From JAKACA01 sp049510975 (GTDB lineage Bacteria > Actinomycetota > Acidimicrobiia > Acidimicrobiales > Bog-793), in contig JBEKYM010000001.1 of assembly GCA_049510975.1 (NCBI GenBank), positions 1-64,000 of the forward strand: a stretch of 64,000 nucleotides of DNA. The letters run 5' to 3'. The position numbers were made by a program, and so were the translations under genes. A model generated the notes under the pieces. That model was not told the DNA's origin and ran no database searches. It was given only the letters and a program-made list of their open reading frames with translations. This document shows, piece by piece, positions 50,018 through 58,286 of this stretch (positions within the stretch are counted from its first letter, which is position 1; each line of letters starts with the position of its first letter).

Positions 50018-50821
50018 TCAGCCGCCGACGTTACCAGGAACGATAGGGCTCGATCCTTTCGGAAGCAAGACGGGCGCAGCCGGGACGCGCAGGTCGATGC
50101 TCGTGATGCCCTGGAGATCGCCGTGTGCGAGGACCGTGGCAAGCGAGACGAATTTCTGGCCGAGGGAGGCAGCGTCGCCGACGATCGCATACAGCTTGCC
50201 GGTGAGCCCGACGATGGCACCGAGCGAGCTGGCCGTGATCGCCGTCGTCGCCGGCACCATCGACTCGGGCATGGCGGCGGCCACCTGCAGCTCGAGCCGG
50301 TCCTCGACCGGGAGGGAGGTTCCCGGCGCGCCGGGCTCGCCGGCGCCGGCGCCCGACAGGACGATCACCGGCAAGGAGGCCGGCCGGGAGGCCACGACTT
50401 CGAGCACTCGCCCGCTCACGTCGCAGACGGCGTAGGAGCCGCCCGATCTCGGCACCTCGATGGCGGCGACCGGGATGCGCTCGGTGACCCGGATGGCCAC
50501 GGTCGAGGGCCAGGCGATCCGAACCTCGGCGGTGAGCACCCAGGGGAGGCGTTCGACCCGCGAAGCGATGACTCCGGGGTTCAAGTCCACGAGCGGAGGG
50601 GCACCCCGCAGGCCGGCGACGGCAAGCAGCCGGGACGTCGGCACGTTGGGGGCTCCGGAGACGCGTACGTGCCGAGCCCCGAGAACCGAGGAGTGCACGA
50701 GGGCGACCCCACCGGCACACAGGGCGGCGACGATCAGGGCGGCGACGATGCGGTGCCGCCGGCGGCGGCCGCGCTGGCGGGCGACCGAGACCCGGCGGGC
50801 CTGTATCCGTGGGTCGGTCAT
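50018..50821 (-). CDS. ftsQ: cell division protein FtsQ/DivIB
   Basis: 267 residues from ATG 50821. Basic cytoplasmic tail (ARRVSVARQRGRRRRHRI), one membrane helix VAALIVAALCAGGVALVHSSV, then the POTRA domain ARHVRVSGAPNVPTSRLLAVAGLRGAPPLVDLNPGVIASRVERLPWVLTAEVRIAWPSTVAIRVTERIPVA and the beta domain. Recruits the FtsL/B complex. Codons after the POTRA domain are Ala/Gly-rich, as in other actinobacteria. Starts 7 bp after the murB stop. Confidence 0.9.
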   Translation of the reverse strand: MTDPRIQARRVSVARQRGRRRRHRIVAALIVAALCAGGVALVHSSVLGARHVRVSGAPNVPTSRLLAVAGLRGAPPLVDLNPGVIASRVERLPWVLTAEVRIAWPSTVAIRVTERIPVAAIEVPRSGGSYAVCDVSGRVLEVVASRPASLPVIVLSGAGAGEPGAPGTSLPVEDRLELQVAAAMPESMVPATTAITASSLGAIVGLTGKLYAIVGDAASLGQKFVSLATVLAHGDLQGITSIDLRVPAAPVLLPKGSSPIVPGNVGG

Positions 50822-50828
50822 CGAAGCC

Positions 50829-51866
50829 TCACGCCTCTGAGCATGACGGATCAGCGTGCCCAGATGAGGGATCCCGGCCCGCCAGCGGATCGCCGGGGAC
50901 GCCCGGGAGATCGCCGGCAGGCGCGCCGGACGGGCGACCCCAGCCGACCATCTGCAACTCCACGTCCAGATGGACGCCGAGGCGCTCGGCGACGGCACGC
51001 TGTACGGCTTCGACGAGGCGGCGGACGTCGTCTGCCGAACCGGAGGGATCTGCCTGGATGAAGTTGGCGTGCTTCTCCGACACAGCCGCGCTCCCGATCC
51101 GGTAGTCCTTCAGGCCGGCGGCGTCGATGAGCCGCCCGGCGCTGTCGCCGGGCGGGTTCGTGAACACCGAGCCGGCGTTCTGACCACCGGGCTGGTTCTG
51201 GCGGCGCCAGCGCACGATCTCGGCGATGCGCACGGCCGACTCGGTCACGTCGCCCTGCTCGAGCCGAAAACGAGCGCTCACGACGAGATCGGTGGCGGCG
51301 ATTGCCGAGTGCCGGTACGACAGGCCGAGCTCGTCCACCGGCGCCCACCGGCTCGTGCCGGCGGCGAGATCGGCGACACGGCAGCACACGAGGCGCTGGC
51401 GCGTTTCGGATCCGTGGCCCCCGGCGTTCATGCGGACGGCGCCGCCCACCGAACCCGGGATGCCGACGGCCCACTCCATGCCGGTGAGCCCGGCTGCCGC
51501 CGTCCGACGGGCCAGGACCGGGTAGGCAGTGGCGCCGCCGGCGATGACGTCGAGCCCGTCGAGCTCGATCGCCGAGAAACCCTCCCCGAGATGCACGCAC
51601 AACCCGTCCCAACCCCGGTCGGCGACGAGGAGGTTGGACCCCTTGCCGACCACGAGCACGGGGACGCTCACCGAGGCGGCGGCCAGTCCCGAGAGGAGAC
51701 GATCGAGCTCGTCGCTCGAATTCGGCTCGGCGTACAGCCGAGCCGCCCCGCCGACGCGATAGGTCGTGAGCGGTCCGATGGGCACCTCTCGGCGCACGAG
51801 GTCGCCGAGCTCACCGGCAAGCCGGTCGAGCTCGGCCGCGCTTGCCCCGGTCTCGAGGCTGCTCAC
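50829..51866 (-). CDS. murB: UDP-N-acetylmuramate dehydrogenase
   Basis: 345 residues. GTG 51866 overlaps the murC stop as GTGA. FAD-dependent reduction of enolpyruvyl-UDP-GlcNAc: LTTYRVGGAARLYAEP, VVGKGSNLLVADRGWDGLCVHLGEGF, VGIPGSVGGAVRMNAGGHG, and NAGSVFTNPPGDSAGRLIDAAGLKDYRIG, ending with NFIQADPSGSADDV. Type I length is 320-340, matching. The last 35 residues are disordered. Confidence 0.96.
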   Translation of the reverse strand: MSSLETGASAAELDRLAGELGDLVRREVPIGPLTTYRVGGAARLYAEPNSSDELDRLLSGLAAASVSVPVLVVGKGSNLLVADRGWDGLCVHLGEGFSAIELDGLDVIAGGATAYPVLARRTAAAGLTGMEWAVGIPGSVGGAVRMNAGGHGSETRQRLVCCRVADLAAGTSRWAPVDELGLSYRHSAIAATDLVVSARFRLEQGDVTESAVRIAEIVRWRRQNQPGGQNAGSVFTNPPGDSAGRLIDAAGLKDYRIGSAAVSEKHANFIQADPSGSADDVRRLVEAVQRAVAERLGVHLDVELQMVGWGRPSGAPAGDLPGVPGDPLAGRDPSSGHADPSCSEA

Positions 51867-53269
51867 CACGTCTCGTCCGAGAGCAACTCGTCGGGCAGGC
51901 CGGTGAGGTCGCCTGCTTCGAGCGTGATGCAGCAGTCGCCCGGCCGCAGCCGCTGCCGCAACTGCGCGAGGAGCTCCTCGTGAGTGGCGGTGTAGGTGAC
52001 GTCGGCATCCGGATGGGCCGCCAGCACGGCGTCGGTGATGAGCCGCCCCGTCACGCCAGGGCGTGCCGGCTCGCCGGCGGAGTAGATGTCGGTGACGAAC
52101 AGGACGTCGCAGTCGACGAACGCAGAGGCGAAGTCGGGGGCGAGGGCGGCGATGCGCGAGTAGCGGTGCGGCTGGAACACGCACACGACGCGCTCGTACC
52201 CCCCGCTGCGAGCAGCTCCGAGCCCGGCTCTCACCTCGGAAGGCAAGTGGGCGTAGTCGTCGACGAACGTGACGCCATTGCGCTCGCCCCGGAACTCGAA
52301 CCGCCTCGCCACCCCGCCAAAGCGCGCCAGGGCTCGGCGGGCGGCGTCGGGCTCGGCGCCGACACTGAGCGCCACAACGATGGCGGCGGCGGCGTTTCGG
52401 GCGTTGTACTCCCCCGGGACGGCGACCTCGAAGCGCCCGAGGTCGCGAGGGGCCGCGGCAGTTCCTGCGCCGTGGTCGGTGAGCGAGAACGAGATGGCGC
52501 TGCGGGCACACACGAGGTCGCCGATGCGGTACCGGGCGCTCTCGAGAGCTCCGAAGGTCACTGCTCCGGGCGGTGCCAAGGCCCGCGCCAGCTCGTCGTC
52601 AGCCGAGACGACGGTGACCGAAGCCGAAGCCATGAACGAGGTGAAAGCGTCCCGGAGCACGTCGAAGGAGCCGTAGGTCTCGAGGTGATCCGGCTCGATG
52701 CTCGTCACGACGGCGACTTCGGGAGACAGCCGGAGGAAGGTCCGGTCGCTCTCGTCGGCTTCCACGACCAGCCACTCGCCGTTGTCCCAGACGGCGTTCG
52801 TCCCGATGTCGTTGAGGTCGCCACCGATGATGAAACTCGGCCGCAGCCCTGCCTCGACGAGGATGAGCGCGAGCATGGAGGACGTCGTCGTCTTCCCGTG
52901 CGTGCCGGCGACGGCGACGGTGCGACGGAGGCCGGCGATGCTGGCGAGCATGTCGGCCCTGGAGAAGACGGGGATGTTGCGGCGTCTTGCCTCCATGACC
53001 TCGATGTTGGACGGGGCGATGGCACTCGAGATCGTGAGGGCCGTGGCACCGGCGACGTTGTCGGGGTCGTGACCGATGCTGATGTCGAGGCCGAGGCCCT
53101 GGAGCCGCTGGAACATGCTCGATGCCTTGATGTCGCTGCCGGTGACCTGGTGCCCCATGGCAGCCAGCACCGCCGCCACCGCGCTCATGCCGGCGCCGCC
53201 CACACCCACGACGTGGATGTGCTGGGTGCCCGAGAGGTCGATCGCGCTCGCCAGGCTCGGCTCGCTCAC
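51863..53269 (-). CDS. murC: UDP-N-acetylmuramate--L-alanine ligase
   Basis: 468 residues from GTG 53269, overlapping murG as GTGA. Rossmann domain with VVGVGGAGMSAVAAVLAAMGHQVTGSD, ATP site TVAVAGTHGKTTTSSMLALIL, VVEADESDRTFL, the divalent binding region DHLETYGSFD, and C-terminal VTFVDDYAHLPSEVRAGL with FQPHRYSRI. Adds L-alanine to UDP-MurNAc. Confidence 0.97.
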   Translation of the reverse strand: MSEPSLASAIDLSGTQHIHVVGVGGAGMSAVAAVLAAMGHQVTGSDIKASSMFQRLQGLGLDISIGHDPDNVAGATALTISSAIAPSNIEVMEARRRNIPVFSRADMLASIAGLRRTVAVAGTHGKTTTSSMLALILVEAGLRPSFIIGGDLNDIGTNAVWDNGEWLVVEADESDRTFLRLSPEVAVVTSIEPDHLETYGSFDVLRDAFTSFMASASVTVVSADDELARALAPPGAVTFGALESARYRIGDLVCARSAISFSLTDHGAGTAAAPRDLGRFEVAVPGEYNARNAAAAIVVALSVGAEPDAARRALARFGGVARRFEFRGERNGVTFVDDYAHLPSEVRAGLGAARSGGYERVVCVFQPHRYSRIAALAPDFASAFVDCDVLFVTDIYSAGEPARPGVTGRLITDAVLAAHPDADVTYTATHEELLAQLRQRLRPGDCCITLEAGDLTGLPDELLSDETW

Positions 53270-54456
53270 GCCGCCCGCCTGGCGACCGACTCGGCGATGA
53301 GCGCCACCTGGTCTGCGGCGTCCCGGTAGCCGAGACCGGCGGCCGCCTGTGCCATGGCGGCACGCACCTCTGCCTCTGCCAGCAACGGCCCGACGACCTC
53401 GCTCAAGCGATCTCCCGTGCAGTCGGCGTCGGCCACCATGACGGCGGCGCCGGCATCGGCAAAGGTGCGGGCGTTCTTCGTCTGATGATCGGACGGCGAC
53501 CCCGGCAGCGGCACGAGCACACTCGGGATCCCGATGGCGGCCAGCTCTGCCACCGTCGAAGCGCCGGCCCGCGCCACAACGAGGTCGCATGCCCCGAGCA
53601 CGACCGGCATGCGGTGCTCGAACCCGACGAGCCGGTACTCGAGCCCCGCTCCTTCGTCCAGCGGTCCTGCCCCGCCGGCGGCGTCATCCAACGCCGCGGC
53701 CGTACCGGCGGCGTTCTGCAAGAGGCCGGCCCGATCGGCCGCCTGCTCCACCTCGGCGAGGTTGCGCTCGCCGGCGACGTGATAGACGGCCACGTCGCCG
53801 CGGTGGCGCCAGGCCGCGCACCACTCCACCGCCGCCTCGTTCACCCTGCGGGCACCGAGGGAACCTCCCGTTACGAGCACGATCTGACGTGCCGGGTCGA
53901 GGTCGAGCTCAGCACAGGCTGCTTTGCGAGCGTCCGCGCCGCGATCGACGGCGAGCACCTGCGCCCGCACCGGAGGCCCCGTGATCCGGGCATTCGGCAA
54001 GTCGCTCCCGGGAAAGGCCACGGCATTGGCGGCGGCGAAACGCCCGATGAGCCGGTTGGCTGCACCCGGAACGGCGTCATAGCTGACGACGACGACGGGA
54101 ATCCGCTCGAGGAGGGCGGCAAAGGCGGGCGGGAAGCCGGCGTAGCCCCCCACGGTCACGACGACGGCCGGACGCCGGCGGCGCAGCACACCGAGCGATC
54201 GCCAGCACGCCACGGCGATGCCGGCACCGGCGCCGAGGTTCGCTGGGGTGATCTTCCGCTGGAGGCCACGGCCCGGGAGCAGCGTCACCTCGAACCCGGC
54301 CTCGGGCACCAGCGTCGCCTCCATGCCCCGCTCGCTGCCGACGAAATGGATGGTATCGGGGTCATGGCCGCGAGCTACGAGCGCTTCGGCAACCGCCAGC
54401 GCCGGCTGCACGTGTCCGCCGGTGCCGCCGCCGGCGATGACGGCGAAGCAGCTCAT
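53266..54456 (-). CDS. murG: undecaprenyldiphospho-muramoylpentapeptide beta-N-acetylglucosaminyltransferase
   Basis: 396 residues from ATG 54456, overlapping ftsW as ATGA. GT-B glycosyltransferase that makes lipid II. N-terminal GGGTGGHVQPALAVAEAL, VGSERGMEATLVPEAGFEV, GGYAGFPPAFAALLERIPVV, and C-terminal LVTGGSLGARRVNEAAVEW, ARAGASTVAELAAIGIPSVLVPLPG and a QxxNA-like HQTKNARTF region. Both nucleotide-binding halves are intact. Confidence 0.97.
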   Translation of the reverse strand: MSCFAVIAGGGTGGHVQPALAVAEALVARGHDPDTIHFVGSERGMEATLVPEAGFEVTLLPGRGLQRKITPANLGAGAGIAVACWRSLGVLRRRRPAVVVTVGGYAGFPPAFAALLERIPVVVVSYDAVPGAANRLIGRFAAANAVAFPGSDLPNARITGPPVRAQVLAVDRGADARKAACAELDLDPARQIVLVTGGSLGARRVNEAAVEWCAAWRHRGDVAVYHVAGERNLAEVEQAADRAGLLQNAAGTAAALDDAAGGAGPLDEGAGLEYRLVGFEHRMPVVLGACDLVVARAGASTVAELAAIGIPSVLVPLPGSPSDHQTKNARTFADAGAAVMVADADCTGDRLSEVVGPLLAEAEVRAAMAQAAAGLGYRDAADQVALIAESVARRAA

Positions 54457-55793
54457 CGCACGGAGGGGTGCTGCCGCCGGGCGATCCCGAGCAGCAGGCC
54501 GGCCCCCGCCATCTCGGCGACGAGGGCGGAACCCCCGTAGGAGATGAACGGCAGCGGGATACCGGTGATCGGGAGGGCGTCGATGACGCCACCGACGTTG
54601 ATGACGGCCTGGCAGATGATCCAGCAGGTGATCCCCACGGCCACGTACCGGCTGAAAGGGTCGGTCTCGCGAGCGGCGATGCGGAACCCCGCCCAGGCGA
54701 ACAACCCGAACAGGGCGATCACGACGATCGAGCCGACGATGCCGAGGTTGCCGCCGATGACGGCGAACACGAAGTCCGTATGGGCGTTGGGCAAGAAACC
54801 CCACGTCGTCGCGGACCCGCCGATGCCGTTGCCGCCGAGCCCACCCATTCCGAGGGTGGACAGCGCCTGCACTTCTTGGTACCCGGTCCCGCTGGCATGG
54901 GCGAACGGGTTGATGAACGAGAGGAAGCGATCCCGCCGGTAGGCGGCGTGCAAGGCGTAGTAGCCGACGGGGAGCGCCAGGGCGCCAAGGGTCGTGCCGA
55001 GCACGCGGACGGGCACGCCGGCCGAGAACATCATGACGAATGCGATACAGCTGATGACGATCGTCGTACCGAGGTCTGGCTGCGCCATGATCAACCCGGC
55101 GGCCACCGCGAGGACGATGAGCAGCGGTCGGACGATGGCTGCCCAGTAGTCGCTCCGGTGGGCGCGCCGAGCGAGCAGATCAGCGGTGAAGACCACCATC
55201 GAGATCTTCATCAGCTCGGACGGCTGCACCTGGATCGGCCCGACACCGATCCAGCGGCTCGATCCGCCGGCGTCGTGCCCGATGCCGGGGAGGAAGACGA
55301 TGACGAGCAGGACCATGACACCGAAGGGCATCACGAAGCGAAGGCGTCGAAGGCGCGCCATCGGCATCCACCAGTAGACGGCGAGCCCCACGATGGCGGC
55401 AACGAGCAGGAAGAGGAACTGTTTCTCGAACAGCGAGTAGGCCGACGCGCCGGACAGCACCGACAGCACGGCCGAGGCCGACAGGACCATGGGCAGGCCG
55501 ATGAGACAGAGCCCTGCGATCGACAAGAGCAGCACGCGGAACTCGATCGAGGTGTGCGGGGTGGCGAGGGTCCCGGCGTTGGCGGCAGTGGGTGTGGACT
55601 TGGTGGACGCCTTGTCGGGCGGGCGGGGTTTCGACGGCTGCACGCGGGCGTTCGAAACCCTGAGGGCCCGAGATGCCGACCGAGCAGGCCGGGCCGAGCG
55701 AGCAGGCGGCGCCGAGCGCTTGTTGCCAGCGGCGCCGACCGCTCCCGGGCGCCGGCGGCGCGAGGCAGGAGGCCGTCGCGTGATCACGCCCAC
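54453..55793 (-). CDS. ftsW: cell division protein FtsW (SEDS glycosyltransferase)
   Basis: 446 residues from GTG 55793, one base after the mraY stop. Residues 1-80 are cytoplasmic and Arg/Pro/Ala-rich. SEDS core with about ten helices: VLSASAVLSVLSGASAYSLFEKQF, conserved RWIGVGPIQVQPSELMKISMVVF, LIMAQPDLGTTIVI, and ITGIPLPFISYGGSALV. Polymerises septal glycan with FtsI. murD, normally between mraY and ftsW, is absent. Confidence 0.95.
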   Translation of the reverse strand: MGVITRRPPASRRRRPGAVGAAGNKRSAPPARSARPARSASRALRVSNARVQPSKPRPPDKASTKSTPTAANAGTLATPHTSIEFRVLLLSIAGLCLIGLPMVLSASAVLSVLSGASAYSLFEKQFLFLLVAAIVGLAVYWWMPMARLRRLRFVMPFGVMVLLVIVFLPGIGHDAGGSSRWIGVGPIQVQPSELMKISMVVFTADLLARRAHRSDYWAAIVRPLLIVLAVAAGLIMAQPDLGTTIVISCIAFVMMFSAGVPVRVLGTTLGALALPVGYYALHAAYRRDRFLSFINPFAHASGTGYQEVQALSTLGMGGLGGNGIGGSATTWGFLPNAHTDFVFAVIGGNLGIVGSIVVIALFGLFAWAGFRIAARETDPFSRYVAVGITCWIICQAVINVGGVIDALPITGIPLPFISYGGSALVAEMAGAGLLLGIARRQHPSVR

Positions 55794-55794
55794 C

Positions 55795-56829
55795 TCAGCG
55801 ACTCACCGAGATGAAGTCGGCGTAGAACAAGCCGAGCGCGATACCCGTGCAGAGGCCGGAGAAGATCCAGAAGCGGATCGTCACCGTCGTCTCCGGCCAC
55901 CCCATCAGCTCGAAGTGATGATGCAGCGGGGCCATTCGCAGCACCCGCCGGCCGAACACTCGGAAGCTCACGACCTGGGCGACGACCGACAGTGTCACGA
56001 TCACGAAGAGGCCGCCGATGATCGGCAGCAGCAGCTGCAGGTTCATCGACAAGGCGATGCAGGCAAGACCCGTACCCAGGGCGAGGGATCCGGTGTCCCC
56101 CATGATGATGCGGGCGGGAGCTGCGTTCCACCACAGGAAGCCCACGCAGGCACCCGCGCACGCCATGGCGACGACGGCGAGATCGCGGGCGTTGTTGACC
56201 GTCAAGTGGTAGATGGAGACGTGGCGGATCTGCCAGTAGCCGATGATGGCAAAGCACGAGAAGGCGAACGTCGACGAGCCCGCCGCCAACCCGTCGAGCC
56301 CATCGGTCAGGTTCACGGCGTTGGAGGCTCCGACGATGATGACGACCGCCCAGATCGCCCAACCGACCCTGCCCAAGGCGAACCCCGGGAGGTCGTAACG
56401 GGTGAACGACAGGTGGGTGTTGATGTGCGCCCAGTAGAGGCCTCCGAAGGCGAAGCCGAGGGCGACGGCGACCTGCAACCCGAACTTCACCCGCTTGATG
56501 AGACCGAGGCTCCGCTGGCGGCTGACTTTCAGCCAGTCGTCGGCTGCTCCGATGAGACCAGTGGCGATGACGGCGAGCACCACCAGCCACCCGGACACGG
56601 TGAACCTGGCGCCGGTTCCGATGTGGCCGAGGACGTAGCCGACGAGGATGGCCACGAGCATGGCGATCCCCCCCATCGTCGGCGTCCCCTGCTTGGAGGC
56701 ATGCTGGGCGGGCCCGTCCTCTCGGACCTGCTGGCCGATCCGCCACCGGATGAGCCAACGCAGGAGCAGTGGCGTGCCGAAACCAGCCACCAGGATGGCG
56801 ACTCCCCCGGCGGTGAAGAGGGCGATCAT
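55795..56829 (-). CDS. mraY: phospho-N-acetylmuramoyl-pentapeptide transferase
   Basis: 344 residues with ten hydrophobic segments. Aspartate-rich catalytic blocks GAADDWLKVSRQRSLGL, NAVNLTDGLDGLAAGSS and NAAPARIIMGDTGSLALG, and the LHHHFELMGWPETTVTIRFW motif. Transfers phospho-MurNAc-pentapeptide to undecaprenyl phosphate, giving lipid I. ATG 56829 overlaps the murE stop as ATGA; murF is not between them. Confidence 0.97.
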   Translation of the reverse strand: MIALFTAGGVAILVAGFGTPLLLRWLIRWRIGQQVREDGPAQHASKQGTPTMGGIAMLVAILVGYVLGHIGTGARFTVSGWLVVLAVIATGLIGAADDWLKVSRQRSLGLIKRVKFGLQVAVALGFAFGGLYWAHINTHLSFTRYDLPGFALGRVGWAIWAVVIIVGASNAVNLTDGLDGLAAGSSTFAFSCFAIIGYWQIRHVSIYHLTVNNARDLAVVAMACAGACVGFLWWNAAPARIIMGDTGSLALGTGLACIALSMNLQLLLPIIGGLFVIVTLSVVAQVVSFRVFGRRVLRMAPLHHHFELMGWPETTVTIRFWIFSGLCTGIALGLFYADFISVSR

Positions 56830-58286
56830 GTCTGGCCAGCCAGGAGCGAGGCTTCGGCTCGCACGACCTCGCGGTCGTCGAAATGGTGGACGTCGTCGCC
56901 GAACTGCTGGGTCGTCTCGTGACCCTTTCCCGCCACCACGACCACGTCGCCCAATCGAGCGCGCTCGAGGGCCAGGGCGATGGCGCGGCGGCGGTCAGGC
57001 TCCACGACGAGCTCCGCCCCACCGTCGGCGCCGCTCTCGACTTCGGCGATGATGGCGAGGGGATCCTCGTGGCGGGGGTTGTCGGAGGTGAGGACGGCGA
57101 CATCGGCGAACGACGTGGCGGCACGGCCCATGAGCGGGCGTTTCTGACGGTCTCGGTCGCCTCCGGCCCCGAAGACCACGATGAGGCGGTGCTCGCCGGC
57201 CAGTCGCCGGAGCGCCGCCAGGGACTCCTCGAGTGCGGAGGGAGTGTGGGCGTAGTCGACGACGACGCGGAGCCCGAGAGCATTGGCAACGCCCTCGAAA
57301 CGGCCCGGGATGCCGTGGGCCGCCGACAACCCTGCCGCCACGCTGGCGGCGCTCGCCCCGAGGGCGCGGGCAGCAGCCGCCGCCGCCAGGGCGTTGCGGA
57401 CGTTTGGCTCGCCGGTCAGCTGCAGCCGCACCGGGTGCCCGTCGAGGACGAAGCGGGAGGCGTCGAGGTCCATCTCGAGGTCGGCCGCCTCCGCCAGCCG
57501 AAAGCCGCTGGCGGGGATCTCGGACTGCTGAAGCAGGCGTTGGCCGTACGGATCGTCGGCGTTGACGACGCCGGAGCGGGCTCGTTCCGGCGTGAACAGC
57601 AGGGCCTTGGCCCCGAAGTAGCGCTCCATCGTGACGTGATAGTCGAGGTGGTCCTGGCTGAGGTTCGTGAACACGGCCACGTCATGGGTGTAGCCGTCGA
57701 CGCGGTGCTGGACGAGGGCGTGCGACGTCACCTCGAGGGCCACCGCCTCGTCGCCTGCCTGCACGGCGGCAGCGAGCTGTCGCTGCAGATCCGGGGACTC
57801 CGGCGTCGTGCGGGCGCCGCCCAAGGTGCCGATGACCGCCGTCGGCCAACCTTGCGCCTCGAGCACGCTGCGGAGCAGGTACGTCGTCGTCGTCTTGCCG
57901 TTGGTGCCGGTGACGCCGACGGTGCGCAGCTTGGCGGCGGGATCGTGCTGCACCGTGCAGGCGGCTTCGGCCATGGCGGTGCGAGAGCGGCCGTCGCCGA
58001 CGACGAGCTGTGGCGCCCTGCCGGCCTTGCCGGTCAGCGGTCGCTCGCAGACGAATGCGACGGCGCCGGCTTCGAGGGCGGCATCGGCGTAGTCGTGCCC
58101 ATCTCGCGTCTCGCCAGGCACACAGCAGAACAGGTCGCCGCCCCCGTTCGCCGGCCGGACGCGGCGGTGATCGAAGTGGACGTCGCGTACCCGCACACCG
58201 GCGGCGGAGCCGACGACCGAGCGCGGGCGCACGCGCGTGACAACGGCATCGAGCGCCACCGGACTCACGTCGTCAACGCCGTTCAC
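56826..58286 (-). CDS. murE: UDP-N-acetylmuramoyl-L-alanyl-D-glutamate--meso-2,6-diaminopimelate ligase
   Basis: 486 residues, normal length. Mur ligase layout: N-terminal DVHFDHRRVRPANGGGDLFCCVPG, ATP site VTGTNGKTTTTYLL, LEVTSHALVQHRVDGY, NLSQDHLDYH, and the C-terminal domain with DYAHTPSALEESLAALRR and the DNPR motif (TSDNPRHEDP, about residue 402) of meso-diaminopimelate enzymes. The peptidoglycan is thus probably of mDAP type. Overlaps ftsI by ATGA-type junction (58283-58286). Confidence 0.97.
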   Translation of the reverse strand: MNGVDDVSPVALDAVVTRVRPRSVVGSAAGVRVRDVHFDHRRVRPANGGGDLFCCVPGETRDGHDYADAALEAGAVAFVCERPLTGKAGRAPQLVVGDGRSRTAMAEAACTVQHDPAAKLRTVGVTGTNGKTTTTYLLRSVLEAQGWPTAVIGTLGGARTTPESPDLQRQLAAAVQAGDEAVALEVTSHALVQHRVDGYTHDVAVFTNLSQDHLDYHVTMERYFGAKALLFTPERARSGVVNADDPYGQRLLQQSEIPASGFRLAEAADLEMDLDASRFVLDGHPVRLQLTGEPNVRNALAAAAAARALGASAASVAAGLSAAHGIPGRFEGVANALGLRVVVDYAHTPSALEESLAALRRLAGEHRLIVVFGAGGDRDRQKRPLMGRAATSFADVAVLTSDNPRHEDPLAIIAEVESGADGGAELVVEPDRRRAIALALERARLGDVVVVAGKGHETTQQFGDDVHHFDDREVVRAEASLLAGQT

